Position numbers and translations under genes: made by a program
Shown here: positions 23,467 to 33,200 of the stretch, one piece after another
How the letters are laid out: each line of letters opens with the position of its first letter
Numbering within the stretch: the stretch's first letter is position 1
Notes under the pieces: generated by a model
What the model saw: the letters and a program-made list of their open reading frames with translations, nothing else
The model's database searches: none
What the model was told of the DNA's origin: nothing
NCBI RefSeq assembly: GCF_024362695.1
Contig: NW_026063274.1
Coordinates: 62,001-126,000, forward strand
From: Pectinophora gossypiella
Taxonomy: Eukaryota > Arthropoda > Insecta > Lepidoptera > Gelechiidae
Length of the DNA: 64,000 bases
Direction of reading: 5' to 3'

Positions 23467-23706
23467 CATGACAGTTGATCACCATGTCGTCTTACCCCTT
23501 TCCTTAGCTCGGAGCATAGCGATTCTAGCTTCCCCGATTATATACAGATGGAGTGGAGGCAGATTTAGTGCCGCCTCCATTGCCAAAGTTGGTGTGGACG
23601 ACATAGCTCACGTTATTATCATGCAAGCCATTCTTTGGACGCTGGTTAGGTCCGTAATGTAGGTCCCAATAGATGCCTTTTTGAACCATGCTGCACAGCC
23701 GTACGC
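23462..23706 (-). pseudogene. Fragment of a LINE-1-family reverse transcriptase
   Basis: Nearly identical to 57934-58178 of LINE-1 (blocks such as CATGTCGTCTTACCCCTTTC and GCCATTCTTTGGACGCTGG). It corresponds to the region after the RT fingers/palm and ends at CAGCCGTACGC. Only ~245 bp remain, with junctions to LINE-4 on one side and a family C tail on the other. Confidence 0.8.
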
Positions 23707-25218
23707 AAAATATCCCTACAAACTTTCAACCCCTATTTTAACTTCTTCATTCCTTTTTTTCTTAATAAAAGGTCTAATTTCTTTCTCAGGGTCTAAAGAT
23801 TGTCTGTGCCAAATTTCATCAAAATCGGTTGAGAGGTTTAAGCGGGAAAGCGTAACAGACAGACAGACAGACAGAGTTACTTTCGCATATATAATACTAG
23901 CTGGTACCCGCGACGTCGTCTGCGTACTTTTAATTTGAATATTAAGGATTATATAAAAGGCACGGTATAGCATGTGATTAAAATAGAGTAAGTAGGTATA
24001 TTTAAAAAAAATAAAAAATATCTGTTTACAGTCGTTATAAAGTACCTATGTATTCCATTGAGTGGCAGAAATTACCTAGGAATATTTATCGGTCCCTTAT
24101 GTCCAAGACACTTACAGGGGTCAGCGTCACGTTGTGTACAAAAATATTTTAAAATGACCTAATTTAAAACTTTTTTGTATACAACGTTTGCTATTTTGTT
24201 ATTATTTGTTAAAATGTAGAAATTGTTTGGACTCGACACTCGCGAGCAGGCCACGTATACACCACGTGCGCTCCCCCACCACAAGACAGCGCCGTTGACT
24301 GCCGCCACACTTCGGCGAATGTGCGCGACGACGAACGACGACCGACGGCAGTGGCGGCGATGCAGAGTATTCGTTAAAAGGAACTTTATCTACAAAAGCC
24401 AAATTTTTTTAACTTGATACACCCAAAACTACTAAATATCATGTTCCTAGGTTCAGTGGTTAATATTTTGTATACAAAAAGTTTGGCTTCGTAGTTCCCG
24501 TTCCGAATCCGTTCCGTTCCGTTCGAATTTCGGAAAATCCGTTTGTTGAAAAACTCTGCACATCCTAAGAGACCTACGTACCAAGTTTCATGGTTTTATC
24601 TTCAAAAATGACGAATACCCATACAAACATTCAACCCGTATTTCACCCCCATACTGGTAAAAATTTCAAAATGCTTGAACAAACGATTTTTTGTTTGTTA
24701 TTTAGTGCCTAAACACAAAATTTAATATTTTTATCTTGAAAAATGACGAACCTCATAAAAAATTTCAACACCTATTTCATCCCCTCAAAGATCGAATTTT
24801 CAAAAACGCTTTAACAAATTGTTTTTTTATTTCTTATCAAGTTCCTAAATATAAAGTTTCGTGGTTTTATCCCCAAAAATGACGAACTCCCATACAAACT
24901 TTCAACCCTCATTTCACCCCCTCACTGGTCGAAATTTCAGCAACGCTAGAACAAATGTTTAATTATTTTTTATCAAGTGCTTAAATATAAAGTTTCATGG
25001 ATTTATATTTTAAAATTAAAATATCCCATACAAACTTTCAACCCCTATTTCAATCTCTTCGTCCCTTCTTTTCGCAATAAAAGGTATCCTATTTTCTTTC
25101 TCAGGGTCTAAAGATTGTCTGTGCCAAATTTAATCAAAATCGGTTGAGAGGTTTAAGCGGGAAAGCGTAACAGACAGACAGACAGAGTTACTTTCGCATT
25201 TATAATATTAGTAAGGAT
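23707..25218 (+). mobile_element. Family C interspersed repeats (one tail fragment plus one near-complete copy)
   Basis: 23707-23895 is a 3' tail: AAATCGGTTGAGAGGTTTAA, (CAGA)n, GAGTTACTTTCGCATATATA. It is followed directly by a copy that opens ACTAGCTGGTACCCGCGACG (23896) and closes with the same tail ending ATAATATTAGTAAGGAT at 25218. Between them are about four diverged ~125-bp units (about 24580-25050, landmarks GTTTCATGGTTTTATC and AAAAATGACGAA). No coding capacity. The architecture is the same as in families A and B. Confidence 0.65.
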
Positions 25219-25633
25219 TATTTTCCCTCGTTAAATAGTAAACAAACTAAGTGTAGGTGTTATAATTTCGTTGACGAACTGATTACCTATCCGTTTCTTT
25301 GTCTAAAATGAGTATTACCTTATTACTATGATTGATTACTGGGCTTAAAGTTCGTATAAATGTCTATCGAATTACCTCCTCAAGTTTAAAGCGTAGCTAG
25401 TCATGTAGTACTATATTAATTATGTGGTGTAAGTAATTAGATTTTATCTGTATGTAATGTAACAGTCAGTTGAATAAAAAAACTTATACAAATCAGATCA
25501 ATTAATTGGCGTAATGTGATTCTAGAAAGAGTTTTAATGTTAATAGATAGCTAGCTATAGCTATGTGTAGGTTCCTGTAGGAATGAGATATAACTGTTTA
25601 ATAAAGACAGTTGCATCAAAATTTTATCATAAA
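25219..25633. other. AT-rich stretch without recognisable feature
   Basis: About 415 bases, AT-rich, with no ORF, no repeat landmark and no RNA-gene signal that I can support. Confidence 0.5.
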
Positions 25634-27332
25634 TTCCCTAAATTATGGCGCCTACCTACCCTCTAAGTTAGAAAAGTGATCAAATAGTAACTTGAAGTCT
25701 TAGTAACACTCAGTTTAAAAAAAAAACATCAAAATGATTTCAGTTGCTATGGCGTCATGCGCTTCTTGACACGATCACGCTAGATTTCCGCGGGAAAGAG
25801 GCATTTTCCCGCCGTAAAAAGTAGCCTGTGTCCGTGCCTAAGATCCTATCTTTAAATAAACCAAGTCTTATAAAATTCCGTTCAGAAGTTAAGGCGTGAA
25901 TGAGGCAAACTTTTAAAACAAACAATTAAAAATCACTAACCTAATTAGTTTTCTGTCTACTGCCTACGCCTTAAGTACGATAGCATAAATATTAATAGGC
26001 CATATCCTTTTCTAGATTACTATCTATCAGCTAACTAAATTTCATCAAAATCCGTTGAGCCGTTTAGGCATGATAGACAAAACTCCCAGCAAAAACTATA
26101 AAAAAATCACTAACTCAATTCAGTTTTCTGCCTACTTCCTACCCCCTAAGTACGATGACGTGATCAATTTGATCGTACAACCGTTTTTAGATAACCAACT
26201 ATTACCTTACTAAATTTCATTAAAATCCGTTCAGCCGTTTAGACGTGAAAGAGCAAAAGTCCCAACAAAAACGACTACAAATCACTAAATCAATTTAGTT
26301 ATCTGCCAACTGCCTACCCCCTAAGAACGATGGCGTGAATATTTATAGCCTATGACCATTTCTAGGTTATCATCTATCACCATACCAAATTTCATCAAAA
26401 TCCGTTGAGCCGTTTAGGCGTGAAAGAGTAACAGACAGACAGACAGACAGACAGACAGAGTTACTTTCTCATTTATAATATTAGTATGGATTAGTAGGGA
26501 TTCCTAAATTATGGCGCCTACCTACCTACCCTCTAAGTTAGAAAAGTGATCAAATACTAACTTGAAGTCTTAGTAACACTCAGTTTAAAAAAAAAAAAAC
26601 ATCAAAATCATTTCAGTAGCTATGGCGTCATGCGCTTCTTGACACGATCACGCTAGATTTCCGCGGGAATGAGGCATTTTCCCGCCGTAAAAAGTAGCCT
26701 GTGTCCGTGCCTAGGATCCTGTCTTTAAATAAACCAAGTCTTATAAAAATCCGTTCAGACGTTAAGGCGTGAATGAGGTAAACTTTTAAAACAAACGATT
26801 AAAAATCACTAACTTAATTAGTTTTCTACCTACTGCCTACGCCTTAAGTACGATAGCATGAATATTAATAGCCCATATCCTTTTTAGGTTACTATCTATC
26901 ACCTAACTAAATTTCATCAAAATCCGTTCAGCCGTTTAGGCATGATAGAGCAAAACTCCCAGCAAAAACCATAAAAAATCACTAACTCAATTCAGTTTTC
27001 TGCCTAATTCCTGCCCCCTAAGTACGATGACGTGATCATTTTGATCTTATATCCGTTTTTAGGTAACCACCTATTACCTTACTAAATTTTATCAAAATCC
27101 GTTCAGCCGTTTAGACGTGAAAGAGCAAAAGTCCCAACAAAAACGACTAAAAATCACTAAATCAATTTAGTCACTGCCTACTGCCTACCCCCTAAGGACG
27201 ACGGCGTGATTATTTATAGTCTATGACCATTTCTAGGTTATCATCTATCACCATACCAAATTTCATCAAAATCCGTTCAGCCGTTTAGGCGTGAAAGAGT
27301 AACAGACAGACAGACAGACAGAGTTACTTTCG
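25634..27332 (+). repeat. Tandem duplication of a ~0.86-kb interspersed repeat
   Basis: 25634-26497 and 26500-27332 are direct copies (both start TCCCTAAATTATGGCGCC or close to it, both end with (CAGA)n and GAGTTACTTTC). Inside each, three diverged ~185-bp units recur (CAAAATCCGTT.AGCCGTTTAGGC, then AAATCACTAA). The first copy ends TATAATATTAGTATGGAT, the family C type of terminus; the second has lost it. Confidence 0.75.
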
Positions 27333-27574
27333 CTGAATTTAATAATCTAATGAAAAATGACTAAAAGGTTCGAAGGACCAAAAGCATGTGCGTCGCTGGT
27401 ATTGAATATGTATGAGTAAAAACACATATTTAGAATGGAATGGAATATTTAGAATGGACTGTATTTAAATAAAATTTATAAAAAGTGGAAAAATGCAACA
27501 CCCATAGCCATGATGGTCAAAGGGTAGAAGAAAGAATAGAATGCGGTGTTGCCATATCATAAAATAAATTTTAG
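27333..27574. other. Unassigned AT-rich DNA
   Basis: Short AT-rich stretch with a small direct repeat (ATATTTAGAATGGA). It precedes the 5'-truncated gypsy-1 coding fragment; nothing else supported. Confidence 0.4.
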
Positions 27575-27908
27575 TGTGTACTACACACGTATAGATCGCG
27601 CGGGTTTGCGCCTAAACAAGAATAAATGCAAGTTTGCAAAGGAAAGAGAAGAATTTTTGGGATTAATCATCAAAGTCGAAGCTGTTACAAACACGCCAGA
27701 ACCAAAAAATACCCACGAGCTAAAAGCATTTCTCGGATTATACAATTTTTATGAAAGGTTCATACCTCACAAAGCTACGATGTTAGAACCACTACATCGC
27801 CTGCTTAACACTGCACAACCATGGAAATAGACTGAACGTGAGCAGAGTGCATTTGATTTAGCTAAACGTATGCTGACGTTTGATTGCACGTTAGTTCATT
27901 ATGATGTT
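27575..27908 (+). pseudogene. pol: Gypsy-1 pol fragment: end of RT, before the BEL-1 insertion
   Basis: Encodes the region after the RT active site: RLNKNKCKFAKEREEFLGLI (thumb) and HELKAFLGLYNFYERFIP (connection). An in-frame TAG at 27828-27830 breaks it, after which the same frame continues with FDLAKRML to the insertion point. The 5' side is truncated within RT, so the catalytic aspartates are absent. The frame resumes at 34503, on the other side of BEL-1. Dead. Confidence 0.85.
27904..27908 (+). repeat. Target-site duplication ATGTT of BEL-1, left
   Basis: ATGTT directly before the 5' LTR; the same five bases follow the 3' LTR at 34498-34502. Confidence 0.9.
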
Positions 27909-28199
27909 TGTTTACATCGGTATTTGTTTAGTGGGTGCATCGCAATCGTTAATTTTATAAATAACCGCAATACAAGCTCTGCCTACTCCCCACCTTGTAT
28001 GTTCTATGACACATTACCGACCGGCCCACGACACTGTGCGTATGTGTGTAAGTTAACCAGTGCCTGAAGACTAGTGAGAGTATCCTGCCTACCCTACAAG
28101 GAGTATCGGTAACGTACCACATCATATTGCCATAGTTCGTCGACTGACTATTTTATATTTTACTTTGTGTTCCCCTGTACCCCAGCAACTTCCAAAACA
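27909..28199 (+). repeat. BEL-1 5' LTR (291 bp)
   Basis: Starts TGTTTACATCGG and ends TTCCAAAACA (TG..CA). By eye identical to the 3' LTR at 34207-34497. The following TTTGGTAGCAGAGCG (28200-28214) is the candidate primer-binding site. A TATA-like AATTTTATAAATAA lies near the start. Confidence 0.95.
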
Positions 28200-28621
28200 T
28201 TTGGTAGCAGAGCGTAGTTTAGATCCCTCTAATCTAATAATTGCATCCAACATAGTATCTCATAATCATAACAGTACTAAAACCCCTTAAATAAATTAAT
28301 TCTTCCTTTTAAATTGCGTATTTGTAGAATTGAAAATTGTGATGCGCCTACCTACTTCTGCATAACATTTACACCGCATTACTTATTAATTACCTATTCG
28401 AATTTGCCAATCGTATATTTCAAAGTGTAAGAAGTGATTAAAACAGCTGTATCTTACGTAACTTGTTTGTTAGTTAGTTGAATGCATCTTATCAGCCTAC
28501 TATTGTAAGCGCGTTTAAATCTTTTGTTCCCAATCAGCCGGTCCTTATCGAGTCACTACCTTTAGCTTCGTTCTCGCATTTTCGAGTTATACTTCGAATT
28601 TTATAGTGAACTTTACCTATC

Positions 28622-30229
28622 ATGTCGGATAACGACAATGTGACTGTTAGGCATGTACTCTTCACCGATACGCCCGAATATCGTGACGCAGTTGGTGTGG
28701 TGCGTTTTATTGGTGAGTGGATAGATGATACTTACGAAATGTTAGATTCATATTCCGCGGCTAAATTACGTGTTCGATTATATGAAGTCGATAAACACCA
28801 GGAGAAGTTCTCTAACGCGTGTGCCCGCTTGTTAGGTGGCCTTGACCCTAATATCTATGAGCAGGAATACACCTATGTTAAGCGACAAATGCGTGTGTTA
28901 CGGGAGAAGGTGGACGATCTTAAAATGAAATATGAAGAGATACGTCCTCAGCCTCCAGGCGAACCCTCCGCGTTTAGTACTCCTGTCAAAGATGCTAGAC
29001 CCTCCACCTCAGAATCAAATATGAGTAGGCTCCCGGACTTGCCAATCCCGCATTTTGACGGCCAACCTGATACTTGGATCAGTTTTATCGATCAGTTCGA
29101 TAGCGTAGTCGACTCACAACCCAACCTGACCCCTACTCTCAAGTTGCATTACCTAGTAGGGGCTCTGTCGGATGAACCGCGCCGACTTATTCAACATTTA
29201 AAGATCGAAGCGGGCAATTATGGTGTAGCTCGCGATCTATTAAAACGGAGATACCACAACCTACGGGTGTTGACAGACACACACATCGCTCATATTATGT
29301 CCCTTCCTACCATTACATCCAAATTGTCTGGCTTGAGGATATCGTTCCTCAATCCCCTCTTGTCATCCTATCGGTGTTTAGAACGACTAGACTTACCTGT
29401 TAAACACTGGTCCTATATGTTGGTTCATATATGTTTGGGAAAGTTACCTTCGGAACTCAAATCTCGATTTGAACGTCGTTATGGCGATGACCCGCGGTCG
29501 TTACCCACCTTTGACCACCTAATTACCTTTCTGGAGAATGAGTGTCGACACTACGATAATGTAGGTAGTACTGCACTAGTGGACACCCGTCCTCCGGCGT
29601 CTAGTGCCCCCCGGTCGGCCCCGGCCAAAGTTATGGCCCGCGCTCTTTCCCCCTTGCCTAGAGCGTACGTAACGATGACGTCACAACCTCGGCCCAAGTG
29701 TTTTATGTGCGACAGTGGGTCGCACTACCTCCGTGAGTGTCCGGACTTTCATCGGCTGTCGGTACGAGAGCGCTCTAATTTTATCAGAGAGGCCCGTCTC
29801 TGTTATCGATGCCTAGATGGACACTCTGTCGCCTTATGTAAGCGCGATTATCGTTGTGGCACCTGCCATCGCACCTCCCATCACACAATGTTGTGTTTTA
29901 ATGACCCGCGCCAACCCCAATATCCACCTCAGCGAGACCGCACCGTCACCTTCCGTGATATAGTAGTTAACCGTACGCGTTCTTCACCCCCGCGTACGGG
30001 CGGGCGATCTTCTCCTCCTCGGCGATCCTCTCCTCCTCGCATGTACGCACGTTCGTCTCCCTCTCATTCCGCTGAGAGGCATCCTCGCTCTCCGCCTCCC
30101 TCTAATAATCGCCGCGAACGTAATTATCGTTCCCCTACTCCCACACGTGATCACCATGTGGATCACGGCAGCTCGCGACGACAGAATTCCGGAATTCATT
30201 CCGGTGTTCGCCAGAGTTCTAGGCAATAA
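28622..30229 (+). CDS. gag: BEL-1 Gag (with CCHC knuckles and Arg/Ser/Pro-rich tail)
   Basis: 535 residues from the ATG at 28622. The N-terminus is charged and helical. From about residue 138 there is a BEL/Pao capsid-like region (IPHFDGQPDTWISFIDQFDS, DUF1759 type). Three zinc knuckles follow at about 360-425: CFMCDSGSHYLREC and CGTCHRTSHHTMLC (CX2CX4HX4C) and CYRCLDGHSVALC (CX2CX3HX4C). The last ~95 residues are rich in SSPPR-type repeats, probably RNA binding. The ORF ends with TAA at 30227, but the same frame is open beyond it into pol, and the next bases are CTAG. In most BEL elements, including BEL-2 here, Gag and Pol form one ORF, so this stop is either a readthrough site or a recent mutation. 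Confidence 0.9.
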   Translation: MSDNDNVTVRHVLFTDTPEYRDAVGVVRFIGEWIDDTYEMLDSYSAAKLRVRLYEVDKHQEKFSNACARLLGGLDPNIYEQEYTYVKRQMRVLREKVDDLKMKYEEIRPQPPGEPSAFSTPVKDARPSTSESNMSRLPDLPIPHFDGQPDTWISFIDQFDSVVDSQPNLTPTLKLHYLVGALSDEPRRLIQHLKIEAGNYGVARDLLKRRYHNLRVLTDTHIAHIMSLPTITSKLSGLRISFLNPLLSSYRCLERLDLPVKHWSYMLVHICLGKLPSELKSRFERRYGDDPRSLPTFDHLITFLENECRHYDNVGSTALVDTRPPASSAPRSAPAKVMARALSPLPRAYVTMTSQPRPKCFMCDSGSHYLRECPDFHRLSVRERSNFIREARLCYRCLDGHSVALCKRDYRCGTCHRTSHHTMLCFNDPRQPQYPPQRDRTVTFRDIVVNRTRSSPPRTGGRSSPPRRSSPPRMYARSSPSHSAERHPRSPPPSNNRRERNYRSPTPTRDHHVDHGSSRRQNSGIHSGVRQSSRQ

Positions 30230-30233
30230 CTAG
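30227..30233 (+). promoter_or_regulatory. Candidate stop-codon readthrough site (TAA CTAG)
   Basis: Context CAA TAA CTA GGC. Gag and Pol are in the same frame, with only this stop between them. A 3' CUAG is a known readthrough-promoting context, best documented after UGA. The first in-frame ATG of pol (30413) lies downstream of the protease active site, so independent initiation would give a pol without working protease. Confidence 0.5.
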
Positions 30234-33200
30234 GCTCTGTTTCTCCATCCTCCCTACCTGCCTGTAAACCTATCCCTCAAAGTTCCCTCGTGCTTCTTCC
30301 CACTGCTCTTATTCAGGTTCGAACCTCCTGTGGTTACTTTGTTGAAGCGCGAGCCCTGTGTGATACCGGTGCCCAAGGTTGTCTCATCACCACGGAACTG
30401 GTTGTTGACCAAATGAACATTGCCATCTCTCCTTCCTCAACTCCTGTGCGTGGTATAGGTAATGTTCAAGTTACGCAGTCCCGAGGTACTGTTTCCCTGT
30501 GTTTTAGGCCTGTGAACTCGACCATTCCAGAGATCTCGACTACGGCAGTGGTAGTTGATGTTATTGCTGGTACCCATCCTGAGGTAGAGTTACCTAAGCA
30601 AGTGGTGTCTTCCACTTTTCACCTGTTCTTAGCTGACCCTTCCTTTTACAAACCTGGGCCTATAAATGTTCTCCTTGGAGCCGATGTCATCGGATCCCTT
30701 CTGCGGCCCCAGATTAGTATTTTGCCTTGTGGTCTCACAGCCTTATCTACCGTATTCGGGTTTATCCTTTCTGGCCCCATTCCAGGACGTTTCTGTGATC
30801 TTGAGCCACCTATGACGGGTGTGTCACTATCTCAGATCGTAGAAAAGTTCTGGAAAATTGAAGAAGCCCCTCAGTTGGATGTAGCTAACCCCTTAGATCA
30901 AGAGTGTGAGACCATCTTTAAAACTACTACCACCCGTGGAAGAGATGGTAGATTTGTAGTTCGTCTTCCTTTCCTACAGGATCGGCCTTGCCTTGGTGAT
31001 TCCAAAACTACTGCCTTGCGTCGATTCCATAATTTGGAAAAGCGTATGCAAGCAAACTCTGAGTTTCGCGATAAGTATGTGGCCTTCATGCGAGAGTACC
31101 TAGAACTGCACCATATGTCCTTGTCTTCGGTAGACCTTACTCGCGAGCATTATTTTATCCCGCATCATGGAATTTTTAAAACTGGTGGAGACAAGATACG
31201 TGTGGTGTTTGACGGTAGCAGCTCCACTTCCTCTGGCGTCTCCCTCAACCACTGCTTGCATACAGGCCCTAAACTACAGAGAGATATTGCCCATATTCTC
31301 CTAAACTTCCGTAGACACGAGGTAGTATTTGTCACGGACATTCGGATGATGTTCCGCATGACGTGGATCCATCCCGAGGACAGAAAGTACCAACTTGTGC
31401 TCTGGCGTGCGGATCCTTCCCAACCTCTCCTTGCCTACGAACTCAACACCAACACATACGGTTTGCGATCAAGCCCCTTCATATCCATTCGTGCCCTGCT
31501 GGAGCTTGCTGAGCGAGAGCGTACTACGTTCCCCCGAGCCGCAGCAGTCCTTGAGAGTGACATTTATGTCGACGACTGTCTCACTGGTGCCGAGTCCCTT
31601 GAATCTGCCCGTCTCCTTAAATCTGAGCTGGAAGGTATTATGGCATCTGGTGGTTATGAGCTCCGTAAATGGATCAGCAACAGACCGGAACTGCTTGACG
31701 ACCTACCACCAGAACATCTTCAACCTCATTGTTTCCAGGACTCAAATAATCCCCAGACGATAGCTGTCTTAGGCATTCAGTACGATCCCGTGAACGACAC
31801 CTTTTCCTATAATACCCGATTGGATTCACCAGACCTCATTACCAAGCGTAAGGTGCTGTCACTAATCGCACGTATTTATGATCCCTGCGGTTGGATAGCC
31901 CCTCTTGTATTTAAGGCCAAATTAATTATTCAGCGCATGTGGCTCTCAGGTTTGTCGTGGGATGACGAGTTGACCCCAGTCCTTGCGGCGGAATGGGAAG
32001 CGTTTGCCCGAGACCTTACCCAGGTGAGCAGCATTAGAATCCCTCGCCACATAGTTCCTTCCGGTTCCTCGTCTCTTTCCATCCACGGATTCTGCGACGC
32101 TTCCGAAGCCGGCTATGCAGCTGCAGTATACTTGCGTGTGGAACATCCTTCAGGCTCTTGCTCCGTCCACCTTATAATGGCGAAAAGTAAAATTTCACCT
32201 GTTCGGACCCATTTAACAATTCCTAAATTGGAATTGTTAGGAGCTGTTCTCCTTTCAAAATTACTTCGACACGTTGTCCTCTGTCTCCAGAGGTCAATGG
32301 TGTTGGACAATATCAATAGTTGGACGGATAGCAAGATAGTACTCGCCTGGTTGAAGACCCCAGCCCATCAGTTGCAAACTTTTGAAGCAAACCGTGTGAC
32401 CCAAATCCTCAACAGCGAACCTCAGTCCATATGGAGACACGTGCCTGGTGTTATGAACCCTAGTGATTGCGCGTCACGTGGTCTCCTTGCCTCCGAATTA
32501 GTCAATCACATACACTCATGGCTATCCCCCAAGTGGCTGACACAGTCTCCTGACCTCTGGCCTGGTGTAACAGAACCGGATCCTTGTCCTGATTTACCCG
32601 GACTTCGTTGTTTGGTGATGACTTCTGCACCACTCCCCTTTGACGTTTCTTCATTGCTAGAACGTTATAGTTCTCTTAATCGTCTAATCAACGTTGTCTC
32701 ATACATGCTCCGGTTTGTTCATAATGCAAAATCTCCCAATGATCGTCGCAGTTCTCCTTTCCTTACCTCAGACGAACGTGGACGAGCCCTTCTATCTATA
32801 ATTAAGGTGGTTCAATATATTTCCTTCCCTGACGAGTTAGATCTTTTGCAACTTATTCACAATTCTTTGAGGAAGTTGAATCTCTTCCTGGATGACAGTG
32901 GCCTTATAAGAGTTGGGGGTCGTCTACGTAACTCTGATCTCCCTTACGATGCGCGTCATCCTCTTCTCCTACCCAGAAACGGTCATTTTATTAATTTATT
33001 AATCTCCCATTGTCACCAAGAAAATGCACATGCAGGCGCTAATACCATCCTAGCTATTCTGAGCCGTGACTATTGGATCCTGTCCGCCAGGAGAGCCATC
33101 CAGCATGTCATTTTTAAATGTATCCCCTGTTACCGCCTGAAGGCGGTAGTCTCTCAACCTCCGATGGGTGACTTACCTAAAGACCGTGTGACAGCTACTA

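Noticed and set aside
24215..24380. GC-rich plus/minus ORF pair in family C considered as a host exon
   Set aside because: Short, on both strands, no splice-site or domain evidence, and embedded in an interspersed repeat.
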